The notes under the pieces were generated by a model, which was not told where the DNA came from, made no database searches, and worked only from the letters and a program-made list of their open reading frames with translations. Position numbers and translations under genes: made by a program. Shown here piece after piece: positions 41,117-51,580 of a DNA stretch of 64,000 bases (position 1 is its first letter; each line of letters starts with the position of its first letter). The stretch comes from Platycnemis pennipes (taxonomy: Eukaryota; Arthropoda; Insecta; Odonata; Platycnemididae). The DNA lies in the NCBI GenBank assembly GCA_933228895.1, contig OW121853.1:122842133-122906132 (forward strand), in the 5' to 3' direction.

Positions 41117-41787
41117 TTGTTCGGGTGTACCCCGCGTACTACTACCAGATGTGATACCTGACGTTTTGTGGACGTTGCTGGTCACTATATCAAAGGGAAT
41201 GAGGTATCTGTCGAGTTGGTGGAGTTTATATATGGGTTTCATGGAGGGAAAAGGATGGGAAGGGGAGGAGTGGAGGGAGTAGTCATAGCATTTTTATTTA
41301 GGTTCACAGCAGGGTCCCACGTGTGGCTGATTTGCAGGCCACAGTCCCTATTGTGGTTTTGCTGGCATTTTCTTATTAACAAAGCTTCGCGGATCAGCCG
41401 GGGCTTGAAGCTTTTCACTTTCGCGATTATTTTTGTTTGTTTGAGGTCAATCGCGTGTCCCGAGGCTGCATGTTCCGCAACTGCTGATTTTAAGGGTTGT
41501 CCCAGTTGAATAGCTCGCTCTTGTTCGTCTAGGCGGGTTTTAACGGAACGTCCAGTTTCGCCGATATATTTCTTCTCGCAAGTTTGGCATGGTATCTCAT
41601 ACACTCCTTCCACTTGCAATAATGTTGCGTCTTTCACATTCCTCAGGCAGTTTCTCATTTTTAAATCCTTTTGCAACTCCACCAACTCGACAGATACCTC
41701 ATTCCCTTTGATAAAGTGATCAGCAACGGCCACGAAACGTCAGGTATCACACCTGGTAATGGTACGCGGGGTACTCCCGAAGAACAA
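41117..41787 (-). mobile_element. Penelope-like element with inverted pseudo-LTRs
   Basis: Arms 41117-41224 and 41677-41787 are inverted copies (~108 bp) sharing TACCCCGCGTAC, TGATACCTGACGTTT and GGGAATGAGGTATCTGTCG. Between them lies the GIY-YIG coding segment. PLEs are known to carry pseudo-LTRs in direct or inverted order with partial copies. The right arm includes CACGAAACGTCAGG, resembling the GAAAC end of the motif seen in the palindromic insertions. No clear TSD is seen. Confidence 0.8.
41239..41733 (-). CDS. PLE GIY-YIG endonuclease ORF, 164 aa, truncated but open
   Basis: The ORF carries a complete-looking GIY-YIG nuclease: GVYEIPCQTCEKKYIGETGR (residues ~43-62, GVY and YIG motifs with the catalytic R), a Cys pair typical of PLE linkers, RLDEQERAI, AVAEHAASGHAIDL and REALLIRK with the NHNRDCGLQIS block (~130-140). 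In PLEs this domain nicks target DNA for reverse transcription. The N-terminal RT is absent; the start is read from the inverted pseudo-LTR (ADHFIKGNEVSVELVE), so the N-terminus is probably not native. The final ~20 residues run into the region beside the left arm. It has no internal stop, in contrast to the other PLE remnants here, so it may be the youngest. Expression is not shown. Confidence 0.85.
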   Translation of the reverse strand: MAVADHFIKGNEVSVELVELQKDLKMRNCLRNVKDATLLQVEGVYEIPCQTCEKKYIGETGRSVKTRLDEQERAIQLGQPLKSAVAEHAASGHAIDLKQTKIIAKVKSFKPRLIREALLIRKCQQNHNRDCGLQISHTWDPAVNLNKNAMTTPSTPPLPILFPP

Positions 41788-41804
41788 ATTTATACAAGGA
41801 CAAG

Positions 41805-42371
41805 AGCATATGCAGCAAAAGTTTCTGGCGAAGGTTTTCGCGGCGTCTGATGACACAGGGAGGCTTGCGGAAATCTTCCACGTTGCAATTTTTAATGGCG
41901 ACGTTTCACCCACTATGCTGCAGCCGTCCTCGGGCTAGGCTGAAGTGAAGATTGCTTCGAAAACAGCTCTTATTTATACACGGCTTCCAAGGAGGCCGTG
42001 CGGAGATAACATTCACGGGCCCTCATTAACAGACAGGAGGAGACGTTTTGGCCGAGTCTAATCACCACGTGAATTTTATGGAACCGAAAATCCTCGGCAA
42101 AGAAAATCGCTATTTCCCCAGAATATTCAGAGAAGCAGTAGAAATTATCAAGAGACCGCATAACATGAACAGAGAGGACGGATACAACCTTTCCAACACC
42201 AGGAAACGGGTATTTCACATCAGTAATACCAAGACTCAATCAGGGAGCAGCAGTAATACCAACAGCCAATTAGGGAGCAGCAGCCGCACGGTATACGCTA
42301 ATAACAATTATCTGACAATACTACAAGACAAAAGCAGTTTCCATTCCAGGGTTGTCTGCTGCGTCGGATGA
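41805..42371 (+). pseudogene. Penelope-like element fragment: pseudo-LTR piece and end of GIY-YIG domain
   Basis: The open frame 42048-42371 encodes ESNHHVNFMEPKILGKENR, FPRIFREAVEIIKRPHNM and NREDGYNLSN, the C-terminal third of the PLE GIY-YIG domain (H..NF, REA.EI, NREDGY.LS). The GIY and YIG motifs are not recognisable upstream. At 41910-41950 a pseudo-LTR-like word GCGACGTTTCACCC is present. A short in-frame duplication (NTKTQSGSSS / NTNSQLGSSS) lies near 42230-42285. The piece follows the previous PLE by less than 20 bp, so the two may come from tandem or nested insertions. Confidence 0.75.
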
Positions 42372-43599
42372 TCTCACGATAGATTCGCTTCCATTCCAGG
42401 GAGCGCCTCCAAGGGAGTCTAAAAGATCCCCTTCTTTCGCACATTACTTACATAGGTGCCATGGTAAGCTAAGAAATTCGAACGACGTGATAGGGCACAG
42501 ATGACGAGGATGATAGAACACTGATAAAAGATCTGCATGGAAGCTCGATTCGGAAATGGTTGAGAACTAAATCTAAGAAAATGTGATGCCCTAAATTTCC
42601 TCAGGACGAATAGTTAAGCACAGAGATATTAAGAGCATCTCAAAATCCAAAGGAGTTATCGTCAAACCTGTCGTAAGCTTCAGAGCCACGATTAACGACA
42701 CCTATCCTGGGAAAACAGGGCTGGGAAAAGTGCGGCCTAGTCGACAAAAATCTTACATTCATGAGAATTTAAGTTTTCCGTAGAGTCTTTCTCTCAATAA
42801 CGCTGACCAGGTTACGAAATAGTTTTACGCGTCCTAGCCGATGGTCTCCTCTTTCTACGCCCAAGCTATGACCTCCTTTTAATCGAGAATTTAATTTACT
42901 TAAGTTTTCATGCAATTCTTAATCCAAAATATATTCAAATGGATCGCAAAGCATGTAACCATGATGAAAGTGCGTAAGTTTTCGCAGCGAGGATGATCTG
43001 CATTAGTCATTTTCGGGAGCAGCTGCGTGTGGCGCCTTGTCGAACAAGTTTTCGAACTCAACTCTATACATCCGTCGATACAATTCACCATGTAGTTGGA
43101 AGAGGGTGGATGCCTACCATTCCTTGACGTTTTGGTGCAGAGGGGAGCAAATGGGTTCCTGCAGCACAGTGTCTACCGGAAGGAAACACACACCGACCGG
43201 TACCTTCACGCAACCTCCCAACCATCACCCCAGACAAAGTGCGGGATTGGCTAAAACTCTAATGCACAGGGCCAGTGTTGTTTGAGATGAATCTTCGCTC
43301 AAGACCGAGGAAGAGAATATATAGATACTAATGCACATGTAGCCATGGTAACCAATAAAACTCAATGGCCAGAACTTTTCTTCAATATTTAGACAGAGGC
43401 ATCTTGTACGTTTCCATTTAACGCTGCTATGATGCTTGATTTCGGTACACCAAGTGCTAAGATTAAGCCCTGTACGACCACGGTCCTTGGGTTGGCAGGC
43501 AAGGGCATTACCCTTACACCAGGATTTACCAGGAGTCCAATAGTCATCAATAGTTAACAAATGTGTACACGGTGAATAATTTAATTAAGATTATTTTAA
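42372..43599. other. Intergenic sequence
   Basis: ORFs of 63-111 codons (e.g. 43225-43560, minus) have no recognised domain. No TIR or tRNA box was noticed. Confidence 0.4.
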
Positions 43600-44128
43600 A
43601 GCAGCGTTTACACGTAGTAGTTGACTGCTATGACATTTGCGAGATACGAGATATATCTATATCGCTACTGCTATGATGCGTCTGCGCCAACTTCTATGCA
43701 GCTTAAAGCCGCTACTTAGGCGTTGTAATAACAAATAAAAAGATATTTATTCCAAGTGATTGATGCTTAAATTTTCATGAAATTCTACAAGTAATAAATT
43801 CCATTGACACTTATCTTTTGTTCCCATTCTAGAGTAGAATCTCCCCTTTGGGGAGGGATATCTTTGTTATTATATCCAAATTCCTGGTATCAGATGTCGT
43901 GTATTGCTTTCCGATGGCGATTGTTGCGATTGTGTTGGATACATTTCCACTGGAAAGTAGACGGACTTCAACTTTGCTACTAGCTCGAACTGGGATCGAT
44001 AGTGTTCGACATGTGTCCAGTATCGACCTGAAATCGCATCGCAGTTACTATTTACACATGCGATTGGGGCTTAATAGTTGTTAGCAGTTGACTCTCATAG
44101 CAGTCAACTGCTACGTGTAAACGCACCT
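43600..44128. mobile_element. Harbinger-type MITE, ~530 bp
   Basis: The ends are inverted: GCGTTTACACGTAGTAGTTG (43604-43623) and on the minus strand GCGTTTACACGTAGCAGTTG from 44124. TIRs extend ~30 bp through ACTGCTATGA. The flanks are TAA (43597-43599) and AAA (44129-44131), an imperfect TAA-type TSD. The interior is non-coding, with more GCTATGA-type inverted words. Confidence 0.75.
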
Positions 44129-44131
44129 AAA

Positions 44132-44909
44132 TGAATGAGCTGTATATTTACAATGTTAAGCACACATCAATTATGGATAATGCTGTCAAAAGCCAAGGAA
44201 GGCTAGAAAAATATTGATGCAAATTTCCTGAGCTTCACAAACACGGAGATGTCACCATCAACTCTGCGGCGGGTTTGAATAGCACACTTCTCACACCATA
44301 CGGGAAGCTGCAGCATCCGAATGGAGATACATCACTCCTCCCTGGCATCTGGAGCTCCAAGGCGATGCAAAGGATCGAAAGCACAACAGCAGAGGTCCAC
44401 GACAAGGCTTTTGGGAGTTAATTATCCGGGGAGAGGCCGAACTAAGTCGGCGGTGAGCTCGCCTCAATAAATCAAATCCTCGCTGTGGAATTCCTGCCCC
44501 CTCAAGTGACTGCATGGAACCCCCCCTTCCCCATTCCTATTCCCGCCCGGCCCCCTCCCCCTCGCAAAAGCACCCACGAATGCATCCACCATGCGCACCG
44601 CGATTCGCAGCGCGGTGGCGTAATAATACGGCGACCCGTAAAAGGTAGGCCGTTCAATTTGCCGGTAATGAGACGTTTATTCAAAGCCACACAACAGCTT
44701 TCCAAGGGAATCGCGGGCATCACATAAAGGATAAGAACCGGAACTGACTCCAGTTTTGGACCACCCTCGAACCAGATTCCAAAATATTTCATCAATCAGA
44801 AAGACAGCACCAATGAAATTTAAATAATATTGGGAATCAAGAGCTTTGAAAACGAATATACAAAAATTGATCTAACACAGATAGTAACTAGAGCCATAAA
44901 AAAGCATAC
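44132..44909. other. Intergenic sequence
   Basis: The overlapping 80- and 97-codon ORFs at 44485-44795 have no recognised domain. A C-rich stretch lies at 44520-44570. Nothing else seen. Confidence 0.4.
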
Positions 44910-45445
44910 AATGGGGGCGTTTACTCGGAACCGAAATCGAAATTTTGTAAACGAAATTGTTAGGTGGAAACGAAAAAAGAAATTTAGTAATAAAATTAAT
45001 CTTCTAACCACAACCATTCACTCATAAATTAAAAATTTTAATAAGCAAAAGGTGACGCCCACCGCAAAAGCTGCTTTGTTAACATTGACGTCATTTTCCT
45101 CCCGTCCTTGACTGCTCTTATGGGAAGGGAAGGGAGTGGAGGGGAGTTCTCGGAAGGTCTGTTCGCACAGATGCTGTCGTAACTGCTCCTATTGGCAGAG
45201 TCAGTTGTGTCCCCCCATTGCGAAAAGGGGAAGTAGAATTGCGGGCTCAGTTTTGATTGGACGAAGTCGATATACGTCATAGGTTGCACCACACCCACTT
45301 TTCTGAAAGGGTTAAAAACATCAGTTTTTCGCCGCCTATAACTCGAGAAATAATCGACGGATCAAAAAACGGAAAAATACGGGTCTTTTTATTTTACAAA
45401 CTCTATCATATTCGGCAATAAAAAAATATGGTAAACGACCCCATT
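44910..45445 (-). mobile_element. MITE family M540, copy 5
   Basis: It starts AATGGGGGCGTTTACTCGG and ends GTAAACGACCCCATT, intact 15-bp inverted ends. TGACGTCA is at 45086-45093. An 86-codon form of the shared ORF (45038-45298, minus) is open. Confidence 0.87.
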
Positions 45446-46246
45446 AATCAGCAACCACAGAAGATAAGAAGTACATAGCTGATTTTAGTTTATTTCTCAA
45501 GCAAAATCCTCCACATTTCCTTTCTCCCACCAGGCAATATTACCATCTACGATTGATAAAAAGTGATTCTTAAAGGAGATATAAACGTCTTTAGTCAGTC
45601 CATTTACAACATCGAAGAATGATATGAAAAATTATAAATTTCCCCCTTTTCCATTCACACATCAAGCGCCTTATCACTCATTAAGAAATATACATTTTCG
45701 TTATTTTACAGCACATATTTCATTCCCCAGATGTTCTGGAAAAATACTTAATAGATCAAAATCTTCATCTATATTTCCTATGCTCCTCTGTATTGTAATG
45801 ATTATGTCTTCGGCACCCATCATTCTCAGATAATATTATATTTTAGGTCATTTAAAATTCCTATTTCCAGGATTTAATGAGAGTTTTGGAGATCATTATT
45901 ATGCTGTGGCTGAGATTAGATAAAATCCAATATATAGCAACCCAACATTAGCGAAATAAATGCGTAAAATGAAATTCGTGAACCTGCACCCACAAATTAG
46001 ATCAGCCATTTCCATGTACTACATTTCTGAAAATTCTTCCCAATGAAATACTCAAATTAAATCAAATACCCATGGATTTCATGAAAGCACATGAAAACAC
46101 CGAAAGCAGTGATCATTTCTGCAAGAATACACGGTTAGTAATATTAAAAACAGCAAGTAAGCCTAAATTTTATTTAATAGGTACCAACAACTGAATCATA
46201 TACCCCAGCTCAAGCACGGAAATGGTGCAGTTAACCCGCAAATTAA
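45446..46246. other. AT-rich intergenic sequence
   Basis: No gene or repeat was recognised. Confidence 0.4.
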
Positions 46247-46955
46247 ATCATCCTCCTCGGTCAACAATCCTAGGAACGGTCTGACGCAGTCCTTCATTCG
46301 ATTCTTCTATAGGCCAACCTCTTCATATTAACGTAAATCCTCTCTTTTACATCCCTCACTACCTGTTTCATGTATCTCATACGAGGCCTGCATTTTCCAA
46401 TCTTCCCGTTTATTTTTCCCTCGATAATAGTCTTCATCAGGCCATCATGTCTCAAGATATGACCGATTAAGTTGTGCCTTCTTCTTTTTAGAGTTTTCAG
46501 CAGACTTCTCTTTTCTCCTACTCTTCTTAGGACTTCCTCGTTACTTACTCGATCGATCCATTTAATCTTCATCATTCTTCTGTTTCACCACATTTCGAAT
46601 GCTTCCACCCTTTTCTTCTCCGCTGCTCTCATCGTCCATGCCTCACTGCCGTAAAGAGAAATGCTCCTGATGTATGTTCTGATAAACTTTTTCCTTACTT
46701 CTACGCTTGTATTTCCGGGTGTAAGCAGATTCTTCTTTTGATAGAATGCCCTCTTGGCCTGGGCTATTTTACTGACTATTTCTTTCTTGCTTCTTCCATC
46801 CTTGGTTACTCAGCTCCTCAGGTAACCGAACTCTTTCACCTCTTCAAGTTTTTGTTTTCCTAGTTTAGCATTGGTTTTGGCCTCTTCTTTCTTGCTGCAC
46901 ACCAGTATCTTAGTCTTCTTATTATTGATCTTCACCTGATATATGTCCATGTACT
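46247..46955 (-). pseudogene. LINE ORF2 C-terminal part, longest GAT-tail family copy
   Basis: On the minus strand one frame runs from about 46945 to 46294: VKINNKKTKILVCSKKEEAK, KQKLEEVKEFGYLRS-stop, KKEIVSKIAQAKRAFYQKKN, FIRTYIRSISLYGSEAWTM, VEAFEMW-stop, then MMKIKWIDRVSNEEVLRRVG, NLIGHILRHDGLMKTI and RPRMRYMKQVV. It covers the RT thumb side and C-terminal tail of a non-LTR retrotransposon. Two stops and no frameshift were seen over ~210 codons, so decay is limited. The RT catalytic core, endonuclease and 5' part are missing (5' truncation). The 3' end has a short degenerate (GAT)n. This copy is the reference for the shorter tails elsewhere in the window. Confidence 0.88.
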
Positions 46956-47880
46956 AGCGAAAGTATCCACAAATTCATATAATTAGTGAATCTGATTTAT
47001 GAACTTATATACCCTCATTTAGAGACTTTAGGAGCCCAAAACAGACCCTGTACCCTAAACACACCCTTAAGTAAATAATAATAAGGAGATGTCAGAAAAT
47101 GTCCCAAAACTCATTATTTTGCGTCTATATTGGGAAGGTAAACGGGATCATAAGGATTTTCACGCTCTCATATATATTATCCAATTAATTCGCTGCCCAA
47201 TGGTGCGGATATAATGACATGCACGTAATTAACGGAAACGAATGAATATGATGTTAATTTCATGCAAAACCACAAACAACTACATATATTAAACGGCGAC
47301 GAGCTCCGATAGAGGTGGGGTTGTTAGGCAACCCCAGGCGTCATATTTGTCATTCGGGTTGCCTGGGAAAAATTAAATCGGGCGCTCGGAGTGCTATGAG
47401 GTACCCAGGGATTCCGAAAAGCGATTCCAGCAAGGGAGAGATGCGAGTGGCTGAGTCACATGGCAGAGAGCAGTAAAAAGTTTTGGTGGATAATTCACGA
47501 CGGGCACGACTACAGAGGCCATATACACCGTCTAGGATTTTGAGGTCACAATTAAGGAATTAGCCACTTAAAAAATATAGCTCAGGCGCATGAACTGCTG
47601 GCGATAAACAAGTGAATGCTTCAGACGTAGGAGAAAAAACGGAGCGCTTCCGCAAATAATGGTGGACAAAATGCTAGACACAAAACTGCACTTCCCTCGT
47701 GAGACCAAAAACAAAAAAATCAAGGAACTAGCTACTCTTTCCTATTCTTTATCTACACCTAACTCCCCACTGAAAGCAGTCTGCTTCATTAAAATCATTC
47801 CACTAATGCGGCGTATTCCATGCGCGGCACTTCTTCAATGAATATTTCAAATTTCAAACAGAATAAATTACCCTTTTATA
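46956..47880. other. Intergenic sequence
   Basis: A short hairpin GGGGTTGTTAGGCAACCCC lies near 47322-47340, with GGGTTGCC repeated at 47358. The ORF 47659-47841 has no known domain. No other element recognised. Confidence 0.4.
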
Positions 47881-47960
47881 TTAGTTGAAAATTTATAAAC
47901 GTCCTGTAGACACCAGAAAGAAAGTTATTTGCACGTTGATTCTTCCTCATTTGGCTTACT

Positions 47961-48215
47961 GCTGTTTAGTTTAACTTCAATCGTTGCAGACTCTACTTGG
48001 TGGAATGATGGCATAATGGGAGAAATAATACACATAGTAGTAATTCCACAGTTTTATTTTAAACCCAACCGGTTTCGACGCTAGCACGTCATTCTCAAGG
48101 GTACAAGGGAGATTTACCCTTGAAAATGACGTGCTACCGTCGAAACCGGTTGGGTTTTAAATAAAACTGTGGAATAAGGACTAAGTGCATTATTTCTCCC
48201 ATGCTGCTTAATTCA
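47961..48215. mobile_element. Palindromic PLE-type insertion inside a LINE, diverged 13-bp TSD
   Basis: The insert 47974-48202 (229 bp) splits the LINE reading frame at CCLV. GCTGTTTAGTTTA (47961-47973) and GCTGCTTAATTCA (48203-48215) are the two halves of the target; 10 of 13 bases match and both encode the same LINE residues. A ~35-bp leader (with CTTGGTGGAATGATGGC) precedes a palindrome with arms of ~80 bp, containing AACCCAACCGGTTTCGACG and its complement around CAAGGGAGATT. Because the pre-insertion sequence is known from the LINE, the boundaries are well supported. Confidence 0.82.
48119..48146 (+). ncRNA. Hammerhead-like motif in the 48.1-kb palindrome
   Basis: CTTGAAAA (diverged core), T, stem GACG/CGTC with loop TGCTAC, then GAAAC followed by CGGTT. 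ACCGGT is self-complementary, as in minimal stem III of dimeric hammerheads. A mirror copy is on the left arm. Confidence 0.35.
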
Positions 48216-48815
48216 TTAACGACATTACTGAAGAGCTAAACTTAAAACTCCAACCGCTTATGAACTCATGTGCCAGATTCATGTTTGACATAAGGAAATC
48301 TGATCACATCAGTCTCTAAGTACGTGAACTTGAGTGGCTATCAGTCACTCACAGGAGAAAATATTTCCAGGAATTGTTACTATTTAGGTTGTTCCGAAAC
48401 CATGAGCCAGCCTACCTGCAGGATAGGTTTCCTAAAAGACAAATAGCGATCGCTCGTTAAAAATTAGACACCATGGCTACTATCCATTACACAATAGTAA
48501 TGCTTATGAAAAATCTTTTGTTGTAAATGTCATAAAGTAATGTAATTCTTTACCTTCGATCCTAAATTGTACTTGTGTTTAAAGAAAAATACTGGGACTA
48601 TCTATCTTAAAAAAAAGCGTATAATTGTTTCCGCCACCTCGGTATACATTTGTAAAAGATTATATGTAATACAGAATATTTTTACTGTTTTTTTTGCTTT
48701 ATGTAATCGTGTTATTTTTTTTTAATGCTGACTGGTATACACGTTGAATATGTATTGTTTTTTTTAAGGTGGCTTTGCCACAGAAAAGAAATTAAGTTAT
48801 AATAAAAAAAACTAG

Positions 48816-51500
48816 ACTTCGGCCAAGCCAATTCTCGCGAAACTCAAGCAAATTTAATCTGCGATTTATTGGCATTCAAGAATAAATAAAGACGGAAGTG
48901 GTAGCCGAAGGCTTAACAGTCGCAAATAAATGGATTATACATTCCGCACGCGAAGACAGGATTGAAATTTAAAAGGGGAATTAGGAATGGTCGCGCAGTA
49001 GAGAACGCCGAAATAAGTAAAACGGAAACCGCAAATATATACGTTGCGTAAAAAGGCAGCATAGCGACAGGACACGCGAATCTCAATGAAGATCGCGCAC
49101 TCTCGGAATAGCTTTTATTTTTTTATATTATCCTCACGAAATAAGATCCAATTCTGAAATGAGAACAAAGAAAACAGTTTCTGAAATGCAATTCCACAAT
49201 AAGGTCAGTAAAAAGAGTGCTGCAAATGATTCTTCGGTTGTGATTTAGCACCCGCGGTATTAAACGCATTCCCCGCCCGGCGTTTTTCGACTTTTTTCAC
49301 CTCCTGTTGACTAGGAGGCGGGCAATCCTTCAACCTCGTTAAGGCTCGTTCATCAGCCGACGCCCACACCGAAAGCCGCGAACACATTCCAAGCCAACGA
49401 CTCTTTGGTCAAATTTGTCACGTTAAATACTCGGAAATTTCCCCAGTCCCGCTTCCAGACGCTTTAGCGATCCCGACGATGGAGAATAAGTCACCCCATT
49501 CCTGTTAACGAAATGGATTGAGAGACACCGCATGCTTCTGCGGTGACAACTGAACTCAGTCGGCTTAAATAATCACCATGATCAACGCTTAAATCTCTCG
49601 ACCTAATTTCCTCAACAAGTTTCCATTGTCAGCCATTTCCCATGACCCGATCCTTAGATTAGTGCCATTTAAAGCACTCATCTCAGCTCTATTAAAAACT
49701 ATTTCTCGAAATATCCTTGGCGTTCCTCGGCAGCTCACTTAATTTAGCTAACACGAGCACAAAGGCTAGCTTACGTCAAAATGGCGCATCAAATGTGTCC
49801 ATACAAAGAAAATTAATAGTTATTTTACCTGGAGCAAGCGGTAGACAAAATAACTGAGGTATTTCCACTATTAATACGGCAATTCCCTCATCTTATAGGC
49901 AACGTAAACCCATTTCCACTCAGTGAAATTTTCCGCTGAGGGAGATTCTGTCTCGAAGAGACCCTTGAAAATGCAGAACTTAGAAACGTCAGACAAAAGA
50001 GAAAACGTTAAATCGCGCAAATAATTGTGCCTTTCAAAACCAGTAAAAATGGCAACTCATGATTTCGTCTATTTTAATTTATTATCACTCAGATGACGCA
50101 GATATGGAGATAACAGTATCGGATACTTTCGGGAACTGACTGACAGTTTTCTTAATAGGTAGCCATAATTTTAGTATGCAATAAAAATATCTTTACGATT
50201 CACAAAACCAGGGTGTCAGAAAAACAAGACAAAATTGCGACCATGTGATAATTACCTTCTTCATGAACTTCGACCTAGTCGTGTCGGGAAGGACATGCGT
50301 GGCGAAATGGCCACTGAAACTGGGGGAAGCAACCAATTGCCCCTGGCAAGGTCGAAATAAAGTCGAAGGATAGGAACCAGACCAAAGATAGTCCAAGCGG
50401 CGTCAGCTCATCGATGAGGCGGCTGCAAAATAACGTCCGACTGCAGAGGAACAACCAGTAGAGCGATGTCGGTGCCTTAAACACATGCTGGAGTACGGCA
50501 ACAGGAAACATTCAAGAAGTTTCAAGGCAAAATGCGTAGTCCAAACAAAGATATTATACCAGGAACAATCGCACCTAGTTCCAGCTCACAGAGTCGGATA
50601 GGTGACTCAGAAGCAGAGACAAAAGCAGGAAAAAAGGCAAAGGTGAGAATGACAACGGCTATGGTCACCTTGATGGCATGACCACGCTTAACTCAGAAAT
50701 TTTAATGCTATAAATACAGAAGAAAGTGACCTGAATGGTAAGAGAAATTATTATGGCCAGATGGGAGTGTAGGATGGTAGGAGGAAAGATATCGGCGATT
50801 ACTAGAGCTATGTTTATATAGTGATTCACAATATAGGGAACATAATTCAGCAACGGAGGCACGATTCAGTCGCGAATGGAAACTTAGGTAGAAGGGCTGC
50901 CTACGCGGAACAGGTAAATTATTCCTCATGGCAGACAGAACGAATTTAATGACAGCCAAGTTTTATACCATTCCAACTTCAAGTTATAAGGATGAAGAGG
51001 TATATTGTGTATATTACTAGCTACAGTAAATAATAGGCGGAGTACCCGAAGCATACAGTTGATTGTTATGGATAATTAGGATGCTGCGGCAGTTAAATCG
51101 AGAGATAATTGTGAGGAAGGGTAATGGGGATTACGAAAACGCAACTGCCGTCACCAGAAAACATTAATGTTTGCACTTTAAATCACAAAAATATGCTTTA
51201 AATACCATAATAGGCGCAGATAAGAGTACGTATTACCAGAAGGTAGAGGTATTAAAATTAGAATGTATAGTGATTCGGCGAAGGCATATAAACTGCATAA
51301 ATAACTGCAATAATTTCCCAAGATCAGATAATAACTTAGCAGTGATAATATTCTACGTCAAATTCAGGAGCAGAGGGAGAACCGAAAGAGAAGATCACGG
51401 GAACAGAACGCAGAGACATAAGCGGGAGCGAAAAGGAATGAAAACTATGGGAACTGGTTACTAACAGTCCTAGTAAGGGTAAAAGTATGCAGTGGGATCA
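48816..51500. other. Intergenic sequence without recognised features
   Basis: No domain-bearing ORF, TIR pair or tRNA box was identified. ORFs do not exceed about 100 codons. Confidence 0.4.
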
Positions 51501-51580
51501 GCAAAGTCCTCCTATGAACCAAAAGGTAGCGGATTCGAATCTCGTCACGGGCATGAATGCCGTGTCTGTCTCAGAGTTAA
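51501..51580 (+). mobile_element. Possible tRNA-like SINE remnant
   Basis: AGCGGATTCGAATCTCGTC at 51527-51545 contains a B-box-like GATTCGAATCTC. The upstream A-box is not clear. Low confidence. Confidence 0.25.

Larger units (their letters stand above)
47881..48815 (+). pseudogene. Jockey/CR1-like LINE 3' end, split by a PLE-type palindrome
   Basis: The coding remnant reads VICTLILPHLAYCCLV before the insertion (to about 47973) and, after it, INDITEELNLKLQPLMNSCA, RFMFDIRKSDHISL-stop, VRELEWLSVTHRRKYFQ and LFRNHEPAYLQDRFPK (to about 48455). This is the region downstream of the RT (LILPHL.Y.C followed by L..LQ..C.RF.F) in Jockey/CR1-type LINEs. At least one stop is present. The following ~330 bp resemble a 3' UTR with GGTGGCTTTGCCACAG and end in ATAATAAAAAAA near 48813. 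It is a third, distinct LINE lineage in this window. Confidence 0.8.

Noticed and set aside
43600..44128. Clear TAA TSD
   Set aside because: The left flank is TAA but the right is AAA, so the TSD is imperfect; the element is kept on the strength of its TIRs.
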